A DNA stretch of 64,000 nt from Variovorax paradoxus EPS (GTDB taxonomy: Bacteria > Pseudomonadota > Gammaproteobacteria > Burkholderiales > Burkholderiaceae_C). The notes beneath the pieces are model-generated. The model was given only the letters and a program-made list of their open reading frames with translations. It ran no database searches and was not told where the DNA came from. Of the stretch, positions 45,294 to 53,534 are shown piece by piece. How positions within the stretch are numbered: the first letter of the stretch is position 1; each line of letters starts with the position of its first letter. Location of the stretch: positions 4,712,001 through 4,776,000 of the forward strand of contig NC_014931.1 of the NCBI RefSeq assembly GCF_000184745.1, in the 5' to 3' direction. The position numbers and the translations under genes are program-made.

Positions 45294-48230
45294 TCAGCCA
45301 TAGTTTGCCGCTTCCGTTGCGAGGTCACGCTCTAGCAGCGCAGCCCCCTTCACCTCATCAACCACAGCAACGCCCAACGCCTTGGCAAGTTCAGTGTCCT
45401 CTTCGGCCGCCGTCTTGAACTTGGGCTTGTCATCTTCCCCGTTGCCGAAATAACTGCGGGCGGCCCAGCGTTGGAGTTCTGTGCGGGTGGACACAATGGC
45501 GAACACGGTGGCGCCGATGCCAACGATCAGCAGGACAAGCCCTACACCGGAAACAAAGGCTGCTACGCCGGCCGCAGACGCGGCCAGCACGTCGGTCGCC
45601 ACCACGCCTGCAGCACGCAGCAGGACGCGGCGAGCGATAAGGCGGCTTACCGCACCGCTGCTTGCGGCATCAGCAGCGGCAAAACCACTGGTGAAAGAAG
45701 TCCCGACGAACATTGCTTCAGCAGTCGTGTAACCCACATAAGCCAGCATGTCCCCCTCTTCCTTCGCTCCCTGCGCCTTGTATGCCGACATCACCGCATT
45801 CAACGCCCCACCCGCCACCCCCGCCAAACCCGCCACCGTCTTGAGCACTGCCAGCTTCGTACTCATTTGGATCAATTGCTTGCCCGCCGCCTGATTCATC
45901 AACGCGGCCTTGTGCGCTCCGGCCAACGTGTCAGCAGTCGCACCAGTGAACCCGCTCACGCCATCGGCCACGCTCAGCGCCGCGTCACGCAGCTTTTCCC
46001 CACCGGGACCATTGATCTCCTTGAACAGAGCAGGCAGCGCCTGATACAGCCCGATGGCCTGCACGATCATTCCGCCGATGCCCAGCCGCTGGTCGATTCG
46101 CCCTTCGGCCACGAGGTTGGCGGCTTCGATCTTTCTGTATTGCTGCACCCGCTCGATGGCCGATTCGGTGGTCACGACGGCATTCAATGACTTGGCTCGC
46201 TCCTTCACGGCCTCGAAAGCCTTGGTGCTGGGCGCCCCTTTCGCATAACCCCGCATTCGTGGTGCCTCGCCCGGCCGCAATGTCACTGCGCCGCTTTCGG
46301 TGTTCACATCCGAGAGCTCCAGCACCAGCACTCTTTTTTCGTTCTGATTGAAGGCGGTGCGGTCTCGCTGGGAATACTGACCCTGGGGTGCCGCGGCCAC
46401 TCGGTTGACGGCCTGCGCTGCGGTCACCCGGCGCTCCACCAGAATCGCCATGTTCGGCTCGCCCCCATTGACCGCCGTTTCGATGGCCATCAGCAAGGTG
46501 TTGTGCACCACGGCCAACTTTGGCAACTTCTGCAGATAGGTGGCCGCTTGCGCCGGGTTGCCGCGCAAGAGCAGAAATGCCGCGGCACCCAAAGCGGTTT
46601 GGTGGCCGCCGGCAAAGGCAGCCACGGCATCGGTCATCCAGGAGTATTTTTTTCCGCCCTCCAACGTAAACAGGCCCTTGAGCATGTCGTACGTCTTGTC
46701 GCGCATGTTGTCGCTGTTGCCGCGGTCGGCATCGCCCGCGAGCAGCCCGTTGACCTGTTCGATCACCACTTTTTGATTGCCGAACATGGCGCGCAGCGCG
46801 ATGGCCTGCTTGTCGGTGATGGGCTTGTCGAGCAGATGCTCCAGATATTCCTTGTAATGGCGCTGGCTGCTCAACGGCTGCGGCAAGTGCACCAGGCTGC
46901 TTTCGCTGCAATAGATTTCGCCCGGACTGACTGGCGCGATGACCCTGTTGGGCTCGTCTTCATCGAAATGGCATTCGAAGTACTTCAGCGTCGAGATCGA
47001 TTTCATGGCTTTGAGCCAATCTGCTTCATACGGCTCGAGTTTCCTGCCGTCTTCCTCGACTCTGTTTCTGGCTCTTGTCACGAGCTGATTGCGACGCGCT
47101 TCGTCGAGTTGGCTGCCGATCTTGGCCCAGTCGCTTTCACCGAGTTTCTTGCCACGCGCCGCAATGGCTCTTTCGCGACGGGCATCAGGAGGCCCGATGA
47201 TCTGTCCGTTGGCGCTGCCGTCCGCTGCCTTGCTGCCGTCAGATGAAGGCTCCCAGCGGTAGCCGCCTTCCGTGACGTAGCGCGAGTCCTTTATCTTGTT
47301 CCATGCACTCTCCGAAGTGCTGCCATTGGCTTCGTTCTGCGCGCGCACGGCCGCCACCGCGCGGATCGCCTCCTCCAGGCCACGCAATGCGGCATCGCTG
47401 GCCAATGCACGCGCATCTGTCGAGTTGGCCAGTGCTTCCTTCAGCGCCTTGTCCTTCGCGATCCGGATGCCATTGAGGTCCGCCGCCAACCCCGCCGGAT
47501 CGGGGATCGCCAGCACCAGCTCCTTGTCTTTCGTGGAGGGGCTTGCCTCGGCCTGCTTGCGCATGACCATTGCCAGGCTGACTGCGGCGGCTTCGCCCGC
47601 CTTTGCAGGATAGAACGGCGTTGCGCTCTCGACGTTGGCGTGCGTGAAATCGCACAGGGCGTAATCGGCCACGTGTTGTCCAATGAGCGCGGCGTCGGCC
47701 TTGAAGCCGCTTGGTTGCGTGGCCGAGCCGAGGTCGACCTTGACCATCCCGGCAGCTCCTGGATCCTTGGCGACCGTTGCCTTGATCTTGTCGCTCCACC
47801 AGTTCATGCTGAAGCCTATCCATACAGTCCCCACCTGCTCGGGTTCCTCGATACAAATGGTGCGAAGGTCGTGGGGATGCGTGGACTTACGGCTGCAGGC
47901 CGCCTCCGTCTTGTCGAAGACAAACTCCCCCTCAGGCAGCATCGCACCCTGCGCGGAGACTCGATAGGCCTCCCAGCTTTTTCTCAACTTCTGCGGTCTG
48001 CCGATCGGATAGTAGACATACACGTAGCCGCCTTGGCGCAGGAGCCGCAGCACATAGCGCGATTGCTCGATTCGAGGCAACCCGAGAGACTGGATGACGG
48101 CGTCATGAGTGAGTAACTTGCTGGCGCCCGCGGATGCAAACGCATCGTCTTTCGCGATGGCGGTCGGACGCACCAGCAAGATCGACAAGCCGTTCTTGTC
48201 GCAGCGTCTGCATTGAGAGGAGCTTGCCAT
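45294..48230 (-). CDS. VasX-like type VI secretion effector (BTH_I2691 family)
   Basis: A 978-residue protein. The N-terminus MASSSQCRRCDKNGLSILLV with VRPTA resembles the VasX N-terminal region, including the CxxC motif and the later YVYVYYPIGRP. The middle is long and mainly helical. Near the C-terminus come hydrophobic segments: LAVLKTVAGLAGVAGGALNA (about 795-815) and VLAASAAGVAAFVSGVGLVL with LIVGIGATVFAIV (about 885-920). This fits a colicin-like pore former delivered into target membranes. It follows the DUF4123 adaptor and VgrG in one operon, the usual order for a VgrG-loaded cargo. Toxicity is inferred from family and context. Confidence 0.85.
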   Translation of the reverse strand: MASSSQCRRCDKNGLSILLVRPTAIAKDDAFASAGASKLLTHDAVIQSLGLPRIEQSRYVLRLLRQGGYVYVYYPIGRPQKLRKSWEAYRVSAQGAMLPEGEFVFDKTEAACSRKSTHPHDLRTICIEEPEQVGTVWIGFSMNWWSDKIKATVAKDPGAAGMVKVDLGSATQPSGFKADAALIGQHVADYALCDFTHANVESATPFYPAKAGEAAAVSLAMVMRKQAEASPSTKDKELVLAIPDPAGLAADLNGIRIAKDKALKEALANSTDARALASDAALRGLEEAIRAVAAVRAQNEANGSTSESAWNKIKDSRYVTEGGYRWEPSSDGSKAADGSANGQIIGPPDARRERAIAARGKKLGESDWAKIGSQLDEARRNQLVTRARNRVEEDGRKLEPYEADWLKAMKSISTLKYFECHFDEDEPNRVIAPVSPGEIYCSESSLVHLPQPLSSQRHYKEYLEHLLDKPITDKQAIALRAMFGNQKVVIEQVNGLLAGDADRGNSDNMRDKTYDMLKGLFTLEGGKKYSWMTDAVAAFAGGHQTALGAAAFLLLRGNPAQAATYLQKLPKLAVVHNTLLMAIETAVNGGEPNMAILVERRVTAAQAVNRVAAAPQGQYSQRDRTAFNQNEKRVLVLELSDVNTESGAVTLRPGEAPRMRGYAKGAPSTKAFEAVKERAKSLNAVVTTESAIERVQQYRKIEAANLVAEGRIDQRLGIGGMIVQAIGLYQALPALFKEINGPGGEKLRDAALSVADGVSGFTGATADTLAGAHKAALMNQAAGKQLIQMSTKLAVLKTVAGLAGVAGGALNAVMSAYKAQGAKEEGDMLAYVGYTTAEAMFVGTSFTSGFAAADAASSGAVSRLIARRVLLRAAGVVATDVLAASAAGVAAFVSGVGLVLLIVGIGATVFAIVSTRTELQRWAARSYFGNGEDDKPKFKTAAEEDTELAKALGVAVVDEVKGAALLERDLATEAANYG

Positions 48231-48263
48231 GGCGCGTTCAGAAAGATAAAAAATCGGAGCGCT

Positions 48264-49187
48264 TCAGATCGATCGATCGACCCAATTCGCGCGCTGCTCT
48301 GCAAGCATGTCTTGCACGCGACCGCCAAACCGTCGCAACGAAATCAATTGATCGTCAAGGCCCTGCCAGCTTTCGAATGCCTCATGGCACAGCGCCTCGG
48401 CCGAATAGGCCGCCTGATCCTGCGGATCGACGATACCGCGGCGCTGCGCGTTCGCCACCTTGCGCAACACCTGCACCGTGGCGTCAGCCGGCAACGGATA
48501 GCGCTGCTGCTGCCACGCCATCAGCGTGCGGTTGATGGCTTCGGCCTGCAGTGGTAGCGCCCAATGCCGCTCCTTCAAATTGAGCGGAAGAATTCGCAGC
48601 TCGCCTGGCGCACCCTGCAGGCTTTGCAGCTTGAAGTTCATGTCGAGATAGATCCATTCGGTCACGCCCTTGAGCACTTCGGGCCAATCGATGGCCGGCA
48701 TCGGTGATTGGTTCTCCAAATGAGGCATCTGATGCAACAGCGCAAGCATTCGTCGATCTGCGAGCCGCAGGTAGCGCTTTGCATTCGGTGCCCCTCGCGC
48801 CCTGAACAAATGGCTCAATTGCCTTGCCAGCAATGCGCCGCTGCTGTGGTCCGTCTGCAGCCAGGCACCGATCCGGAACGCGCCGCTTCCCACCGTGCAC
48901 GCGACCAGATGCTCGCGCACGGCGATGGCCAGGCTCGCGTCCAGCAAGGGGTCGTGTCTGTCCTCGAGTTCGATCAAATAGGGTGATCGATCCGGCGGGA
49001 CATCGAAAGATTTGCCATCGATCGGATACTTGGCGCGGTGGTCGTCCAGGCCCTTCTCATCGCCCAGGAAAGGATCGATCAGGAGATAGATGGGACGACC
49101 AGGCGCAAAGCGAGACATCAGTTGCGCGGACAGCGATTCGACCAGCGCAGCGGGTACGTCGTCCCAAGGCCAATCCGGCAAGCGCAT
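48264..49187 (-). CDS. DUF4123 type VI effector adaptor (Tap/TEC)
   Basis: A 307-residue adaptor. The ATG at 49187 overlaps the vgrG stop by one base (TGATG), so it is coupled. DUF4123 features: PIYLLIDPFLGDEKGLDDHR at the N-terminus, SPYLIELEDRHDPLLDASLA and a QTDHSSGALLARQLSHLFRA block. C-terminal residues (FESWQGLDDQLISLRRFG) are helical. Such proteins load a specific effector onto VgrG without being secreted themselves; the downstream VasX-like protein is the expected client. Confidence 0.9.
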   Translation of the reverse strand: MRLPDWPWDDVPAALVESLSAQLMSRFAPGRPIYLLIDPFLGDEKGLDDHRAKYPIDGKSFDVPPDRSPYLIELEDRHDPLLDASLAIAVREHLVACTVGSGAFRIGAWLQTDHSSGALLARQLSHLFRARGAPNAKRYLRLADRRMLALLHQMPHLENQSPMPAIDWPEVLKGVTEWIYLDMNFKLQSLQGAPGELRILPLNLKERHWALPLQAEAINRTLMAWQQQRYPLPADATVQVLRKVANAQRRGIVDPQDQAAYSAEALCHEAFESWQGLDDQLISLRRFGGRVQDMLAEQRANWVDRSI

Positions 49188-52030
49188 CAGATCAGTCCTC
49201 CGCCACCAACTGCAGTTGTTTCGGCCGCGGGAGCGCACCCCTTGAAGTCGCCGCTTGGCAAGTCATTGCTCGCACTGTCCCCCTGCGGTCCGACGAAGTT
49301 GTGCATTCCCCTGAACGTCACCTTCCCCGGTGCATGGATCTTGATGCTCGAGCCTTCCAGCTTGATGTACGCCCCGGCGCTTGTCAGCAGCACGTGTTTG
49401 GGCGCCTCGACGTCGACGTTCTTCGTCGTGCTGGCGATCGTCACCTTCTTGTCGGCCGCGATCTTGGTCGCGCCCTTCTGGCTTTGCAGCGTCACGCTGC
49501 CGCTGGCTGCGTGCAGCGCGATGCCGCGCTCCTGGTTGGGTTCTGCCCCCTCACCCGCCTTGGCACCGACGGTGTACAAGCTCACCCCCTTGGCTACGCT
49601 CACCGCGATCTGCCCCTGCGCGGGCAAGTCGATGTCCTGGTTGGCGACGATGGCGGTGTGCTTGCCGCTGACGGCAATCACCTCCTTCGGCGTGACGAAG
49701 CCGATTCCCTTGGGCGCGCTGAACTGCAGGTGCGGCTCGCTATAGGCAGTAACGCTGCCCTGACCGCCTTCGGTGGCTTTGATGTCGCCGCCGCTGCCGT
49801 TTACTCCGCTTGCTGACGCGCCCTCCTGCGTCGCCCCGAGCACCTCGGCCACGTGCTTCAGTGCCTCGATGGCCGGCAGCTTGTCCGGCGCCTCTTCGCC
49901 CTTGATCTGCGCCTTCTGCGTCTGCGCACTGTTGGCCAGCGAGGTCGCAAGTTCTTCGGCCTGCTTCGTCTGCTGCTGCGCTTCGCGACTGGCCATGAAC
50001 GCACCCTTGGCGTTCTGTTGCGCATGTGCGCTCACGAGCAACCCTGACCCCGTGCGGATGGCACCCTGCGCGGTCGTTGCGAGTTCAGCCCCATGCCCCC
50101 GCGCCTTGCCGCGCGCGTTGTCGTCCTGCTGCTTGTGGTGCCCCAGGTGCAGCCGGCTCATGGCCTGCGTGGTCGCGAGGCTCGTGCTGCCCTGCCCCGG
50201 CGTGTCGTCGAAGACCAGCTGGTTGTAGCCGCCATCGCCGCTCTGGCTGGCGCTCAACTCCTGGGTCTTGATGCCCGAGAAGACGGCGTTGTGCGCGTGC
50301 TCCTTGGCTTCCTTGCCTTCACCCGCGAACCAGGCGGGGGCGTTGCCTGTGGACTGGGCCGCGCCCGCGGACTTCTCGTTGTGCTGGGCGTCGGCCTGGC
50401 CAGCACCGTTGTAGAGGGCTGCAACGACGACGGGGCGGTCGATGTCGCCATGGTGGAATTCGACCAGCACTTCCTGTCCCACACGCGGCAGGGTGACCTG
50501 GCCCCAGTTGTCGCCAGCAGCGCTGGCGGCCACGCGCACCCAGGCGCCCAATCGATCCGCGGCCGGCGCATTGTCCTGGCCGTCGGGGCGGGGCTGTCTT
50601 GCGCTGGAGCCGCTGCCGCGCTGCCAGTGGAACTGCACCTTGACGCGGTGGTCGCGGTCGGTGTGCACGGGAGCGTTCTCACCCACGCCGATCACGATGG
50701 CGCTCTGGCTGCCGTGCACGCTGGGCTTTGGGTGGATGCGCTGGCCGTGGCCGTCCACGCTCAGCGGGCGGTAGGGAGTGGCCGCGCGCACTGTCGTGAA
50801 GTCATTGCGGTAGTGGGTGACGGTGTCGGGCTTGGCTGCGGCATTGCCGCTGTCACTGTCACTGTCCTCCGATGCATCGAACACGGTGGCGATGTCGGGC
50901 AGTCCGAGGCGTTCACCGACACCGGCCTTCAAGGCTTCGTCGAAGTTGTTGCGCGCGATGTGGCGCACGGCCAGCACAGCGAAGCGGCGGTCCTCTTCGC
51001 TGTCCTTGTCGTGCTGCTCGTGGCCGCTCAGCGTGAAGGTGGTGGCGGGTGCCAGCGTGCGCACGGCGCTCTGGCCTTCGAAGCGCTTGTTGCGAAGCTC
51101 CAAGGCTTGCAAGGCGTTGGACAGGAGGCGTTCGCCTTGGGCCGAGGTCTCCCAGCCGTAGGCACCAGGGTCGTCGCTCCACTGCAGAGTGCGGTGGCCT
51201 GCGCCACGGCTTTGCTGCTGCACGGGCCTCGCACTCACGCTCTTGTAGTCCCAGCTCTGCTGCGCGAGGCTGTTGGTCTGCAGCTGGCGGCTGCCGCGCC
51301 ATTGCTGGATGGTGTCTTCGCGCTCGCTCGCGTCGGCGCGGTGAAAGCGGATGGTGGCTTGCGTGTTCGCGCGGAAGGCGCCGTTGTGGTCGGCGATGAC
51401 GAGAGTGTGGCTGCCCAGGTCGCCGTCCTTGCCGGTGGCGTGTTCGAACCAGTAGCACAGGCCTTCTTCGGCGAGCAGCCGCGCAACGAAATCGAAGTCG
51501 CTCTCGTGGTACTGCGTGGTGATGCCGCGCACGGGATAGATGTCCCGCTGGGCAATCTCCCAGCGCCATTGCACGGCCAGCTTGCCCTGGCTTTGGTACC
51601 GCGCGAACACGGCGTCGACGATGTCGAACACGCTCTGGTGCTGAAAGAGGCAACTGTCCTGGCGGTGACGCAGGAATGCGAGCCAGGGTTCGATGACGAT
51701 GCGGTAGCGCGCCATGCCGCCGTTGCTCGAGACGCACTCGGCCTCGGTCACGTGGCCGTGGAAGGGGCGGAGGTCAGTGCGGCTCTGTGCGGTCTGCAGA
51801 TCGAGGCGCACGCCTTGGCCCATGAGGGTCTTGAGTTCGATGTTCGCGTCGTCGCTCAGCGCTGTGAGTTCGAAGCGGAAGCCGCCGTCGTCAAGAGACT
51901 CCACGCCTTCGATACGTTCGGCCAGCAGCTTGTTGGCACCCAGTGGTGTGTGCAGCACCAGCAGGCGATCGCGCTGCGTCGTGCCCGCACGCAGCATTGC
52001 GCCCAACGACGCAGAGTTGAAGTTCGACAT
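49187..52030 (-). CDS. vgrG: type VI secretion system tip protein VgrG (VgrG/Rhs with DUF2345)
   Basis: A 947-residue spike protein. Residues about 20-420 form the gp27-like part (LAERIEGVESLDDGGFRFEL, YHESDFDFVARLLAEEGLCY). Residues about 470-590 form the gp5 OB-fold part (VKVQFHWQRG, WGQVTLPRVGQEVLVEFHHG, DIDRPVVVAALYNG). The C-terminal part is a DUF2345 beta-needle (ERGIALHAASGSVTLQSQKG, VTIASTTKNVDVEAPKHVLL). It ends AVGGGGLI. The ribosome site GGGGAGAG before the ATG is good. No other T6SS structural genes are in the window, so this is an orphan vgrG island depending on an apparatus encoded elsewhere. Confidence 0.95.
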   Translation of the reverse strand: MSNFNSASLGAMLRAGTTQRDRLLVLHTPLGANKLLAERIEGVESLDDGGFRFELTALSDDANIELKTLMGQGVRLDLQTAQSRTDLRPFHGHVTEAECVSSNGGMARYRIVIEPWLAFLRHRQDSCLFQHQSVFDIVDAVFARYQSQGKLAVQWRWEIAQRDIYPVRGITTQYHESDFDFVARLLAEEGLCYWFEHATGKDGDLGSHTLVIADHNGAFRANTQATIRFHRADASEREDTIQQWRGSRQLQTNSLAQQSWDYKSVSARPVQQQSRGAGHRTLQWSDDPGAYGWETSAQGERLLSNALQALELRNKRFEGQSAVRTLAPATTFTLSGHEQHDKDSEEDRRFAVLAVRHIARNNFDEALKAGVGERLGLPDIATVFDASEDSDSDSGNAAAKPDTVTHYRNDFTTVRAATPYRPLSVDGHGQRIHPKPSVHGSQSAIVIGVGENAPVHTDRDHRVKVQFHWQRGSGSSARQPRPDGQDNAPAADRLGAWVRVAASAAGDNWGQVTLPRVGQEVLVEFHHGDIDRPVVVAALYNGAGQADAQHNEKSAGAAQSTGNAPAWFAGEGKEAKEHAHNAVFSGIKTQELSASQSGDGGYNQLVFDDTPGQGSTSLATTQAMSRLHLGHHKQQDDNARGKARGHGAELATTAQGAIRTGSGLLVSAHAQQNAKGAFMASREAQQQTKQAEELATSLANSAQTQKAQIKGEEAPDKLPAIEALKHVAEVLGATQEGASASGVNGSGGDIKATEGGQGSVTAYSEPHLQFSAPKGIGFVTPKEVIAVSGKHTAIVANQDIDLPAQGQIAVSVAKGVSLYTVGAKAGEGAEPNQERGIALHAASGSVTLQSQKGATKIAADKKVTIASTTKNVDVEAPKHVLLTSAGAYIKLEGSSIKIHAPGKVTFRGMHNFVGPQGDSASNDLPSGDFKGCAPAAETTAVGGGGLI

Positions 52031-52350
52031 GTTTTTTTCTCTCCCCGAGACTCTCGATCCGCATTCGCGTTCAGCGGCGCCCCGGTTGATCCTGCAACGC
52101 TACTCATCGCTCTTGCTGCAGTCGGCTTTGATGGATGAAGCTCGAGCCGATCGGCTCTACCTGTCGCACGAATGCGCAGTGCGCAACCACCAGCCGCAGG
52201 GCTTGTACAAATGATATCCCGCACGTTCTGCCCAATGAAGACGAAGTCACGTGCCAGTGCTACTTTCAGGCTACTAGAAACAGCGCCCAGTGAAAAATAA
52301 CAGGAGGGCCGCGGCATACAAAAGTACAAGTGCACAGACCAACACCCAAA
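52031..52350. other. Intergenic stretch between vgrG and the tRNA array
   Basis: 320 bases without a gene. It must contain the vgrG operon promoter and the end of the tRNA array transcript, but I see neither a strong promoter nor a clear terminator. It is AT-richer near 52200-52330 than its surroundings. Confidence 0.5.
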
Positions 52351-52424
52351 TGGAGGCGCGGCCCGGAGTCGAACCGGGCTGGACGGATTTGCAATCCGTT
52401 GCATGGCCACTTTGCTACCGCGCC
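52351..52424 (-). tRNA. tRNA-Cys (GCA), last gene of the tRNA array
   Basis: 74-base cloverleaf: acceptor GGCGCGG/CCGCGCC, loop ATTGCAA with anticodon GCA, T-arm CCCGG-TTCGACT-CCGGG, discriminator T73 and encoded CCA. T73 is the expected identity base for tRNA-Cys. It is the most regular member of the array. Confidence 0.93.
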
Positions 52425-52446
52425 GAAGATTCAATGCATGAGTGAG

Positions 52447-52530
52447 TGGTGGATCGTCTTCGAGTCGAACGAAGTATTCCGAAGAGGCGGGGTTACAGCC
52501 CGCTGCAGTCGCCAGTGCTGCTCACGATCC
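52447..52530 (-). tRNA. tRNA-Tyr (GTA) in the array
   Basis: 84-base class II cloverleaf: perfect 7-bp acceptor GGATCGT/ACGATCC, D-stem GCAG/CTGC, anticodon stem GCGGG/CCCGC with loop CTGTAAC (anticodon GTA). A variable arm of about 12 bases is followed by T-arm CTTCG-TTCGACT-CGAAG, A73 and encoded CCA. It is easy to miss because its body is atypical. Confidence 0.88.
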
Positions 52531-52548
52531 AGATGAAAGTTGTATGTG

Positions 52549-52624
52549 TGGCGTTCCGCAGGGGAGTCGAACCCCTGGCTTCCTCCGAGACAGGGAGGCA
52601 CTCTGGCCACTGAGTTAGCGGAAC
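52549..52624 (-). tRNA. tRNA-Asp (GTC), divergent copy in the array
   Basis: 76-base cloverleaf: acceptor GTTCCGC/GCGGAAC, D-stem ACTC/GAGT, anticodon stem CCTCC/GGAGG with loop CTGTCTC (anticodon GTC), T-arm AGGGG-TTCGACT-CCCCT, G73 and encoded CCA. G73 and C38 agree with aspartate identity. Outside the universally conserved positions it shares little with the housekeeping tRNA-Asp at 4857-4933. Confidence 0.88.
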
Positions 52625-52637
52625 GAAGAGAAAAAAA

Positions 52638-52713
52638 TGGCAGGCCCTCAAGGGTTCGAGTCTTGGATGCCGGGATCAAAACCCGGTGCCTTGGGCCTCT
52701 AGGCGAAGGGCCA
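52638..52713 (-). tRNA. tRNA-Gln (TTG) in the array
   Basis: 76-base cloverleaf: D-stem GCCT/AGGC, anticodon stem CCGGG/CCCGG with loop TTTTGAT (anticodon TTG), G73 and encoded CCA. The 1-72 position is a T-T mismatch; a weak first pair is a known feature of glutamine tRNAs. The T-loop reads TCGAACC within an irregular T-arm, so this gene is less well formed than its neighbours. Confidence 0.78.
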
Positions 52714-52721
52714 TCAAATGC

Positions 52722-52797
52722 TGGAGCCTCGTGTGGGATTCGAACCCACGATCTTCGGGATGAAAACCCGATGTCCTGGCCGCTAGACGAACGAGAC
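52722..52797 (-). tRNA. tRNA-Glu (TTC), divergent copy in the array
   Basis: 76-base cloverleaf: acceptor GTCTCGT/ACGAGGC, D-stem GTCT/GGAC, anticodon stem TCGGG/CCCGA with loop TTTTCAT (anticodon TTC), T-arm GTGGG-TTCGAAT-CCCAC, T73 and encoded CCA. The housekeeping tRNA-Glu at 5003-5078 has G73 and a different acceptor and anticodon stem. Confidence 0.9.
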
Positions 52798-52812
52798 GAT
52801 GAAAGAAAAAGA

Positions 52813-52888
52813 TGGCGCGCCCGGAAGGATTCGAACCTTCAACCGCTGGGTTTGGAGTCCAGTGCTCTGCCAGTTGAGCTACACACGC
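52813..52888 (-). tRNA. tRNA-Trp (CCA) in the array
   Basis: 76-base cloverleaf: acceptor GCGTGTG/CGGGCGC with one G-G mismatch, D-stem GCTC/GAGC, anticodon loop CTCCAAA (anticodon CCA) with one mismatched stem pair, T-arm GAAGG-TTCGAAT-CCTTC, G73 and encoded CCA. The mismatches suggest relaxed selection. Confidence 0.85.
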
Positions 52889-52905
52889 GTGAATGAAAAA
52901 AAGAA

Positions 52906-52983
52906 TGGTCTGAGTGGCAGGATTTGAACCTGCAGCCTCCTGCTTCCAAGGCAGGCCGTCTACCAGATTGACACTACACCCAG
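52906..52983 (-). tRNA. tRNA-Pro (TGG) in the array
   Basis: 78-base cloverleaf: acceptor CTGGGTG/CACTCAG (C1-G72 as in proline tRNAs), anticodon stem CCTGC/GCAGG with loop CTTGGAA (anticodon TGG), T-arm GCAGG-TTCAAAT-CCTGC, A73 and encoded CCA. The D-arm is somewhat long and irregular. Confidence 0.85.
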
Positions 52984-53007
52984 AGAAAAATCAAACACTA
53001 AAAAGGT

Positions 53008-53084
53008 TGGTGCCCCAGGGGAGATTCGAACTCCCAGAATTCCGCTTCTAAGGCGGACACGTATGCCGGTTCCGTCACCGGGGC
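53008..53084 (-). tRNA. tRNA-Leu (TAG) with a short variable arm, first gene of the array
   Basis: 77-base cloverleaf: acceptor GCCCCGG/CTGGGGC (one G-T pair), anticodon stem TCCGC/GCGGA with loop CTTAGAA (anticodon TAG, reading CUA), T-arm GGGAG-TTCGAAT-CTCCC, A73 and encoded CCA. The D-arm is leucine-like (GGAACCGGCATACG). Only five bases (ATTCT) stand between anticodon stem and T stem, whereas bacterial tRNA-Leu normally has a long variable arm. Confidence 0.85.
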
Positions 53085-53194
53085 GGTGGATAAATGAATG
53101 GATGTGCCGCGAACTTTTAATGAGCATCCACCGATTCGAAGCGCGGTGTCATGCAGTGCGATCACTGCGTGTGTGTTGAACGTTGAACAACAAA

Positions 53195-53232
53195 ACAAAA
53201 AAGGCCCGGAACCTTTCGGTGTCCGGGCCTCT
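53195..53232 (-). terminator. Rho-independent terminator behind the 67-residue gene
   Basis: Perfect 9-bp stem AGGCCCGGA/TCCGGGCCT with an 11-base loop. Read on the minus strand it is followed by TTTTTTGTTTTG. It ends a minus-strand transcript between the small gene and the tRNA array; partial read-through could feed the array. Bases 53085-53194 hold no other gene. Confidence 0.82.
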
Positions 53233-53259
53233 GTGCAAGAGAGCTTGGGAGTTACACGC

Positions 53260-53463
53260 CTAAGCGCTTCCTCCACCCGGTGTCACCCGATCCTCATCAG
53301 CGCAATCCCACAGGTTGGCCTGCAGCGCTTGAATGGAATCCGGGTATTGATTGAGCAGCCGCTGCTGCGGCAACACGCCGACGCCATCGCACAGCGCGAC
53401 GCACACGAGCGAACGGCCCGATGCGGGTCGAATGCTGTGGATGCGGATGGCTGCGGTCTTCAC
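53260..53463 (-). CDS. 67-residue hypothetical protein upstream of the tRNA array
   Basis: A small gene with GTG start at 53463, preceded by AGGAACC. The product begins MKTAAIRIHSIRPASGRSLV and contains CVALCDGVGVLPQQRLLNQY and LQANLWDCADEDRVTP. Three cysteines are spread along it. I do not recognise it. A promoter about 70 bases upstream and a strong terminator just downstream support a real transcript. It is cotranscribed at most with the tRNA array. Confidence 0.55.
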   Translation of the reverse strand: MKTAAIRIHSIRPASGRSLVCVALCDGVGVLPQQRLLNQYPDSIQALQANLWDCADEDRVTPGGGSA

Positions 53464-53534
53464 GATGGTTCCTGGTCGATGCTGCTGTGCGTGTTTGCTG
53501 AAAATATTTGCGGCCTGAACCGCGAGTGGGTTGG

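Noticed and set aside
50093-52138. 681-codon plus-strand frame
   Set aside because: Antisense to vgrG; no recognisable domains and a composition typical of a shadow frame.
53085-53194. A ninth tRNA upstream of tRNA-Leu
   Set aside because: A T-loop-like GATTCGAA is present, but the bases on either side do not pair into a T stem and no matching acceptor strand is found.
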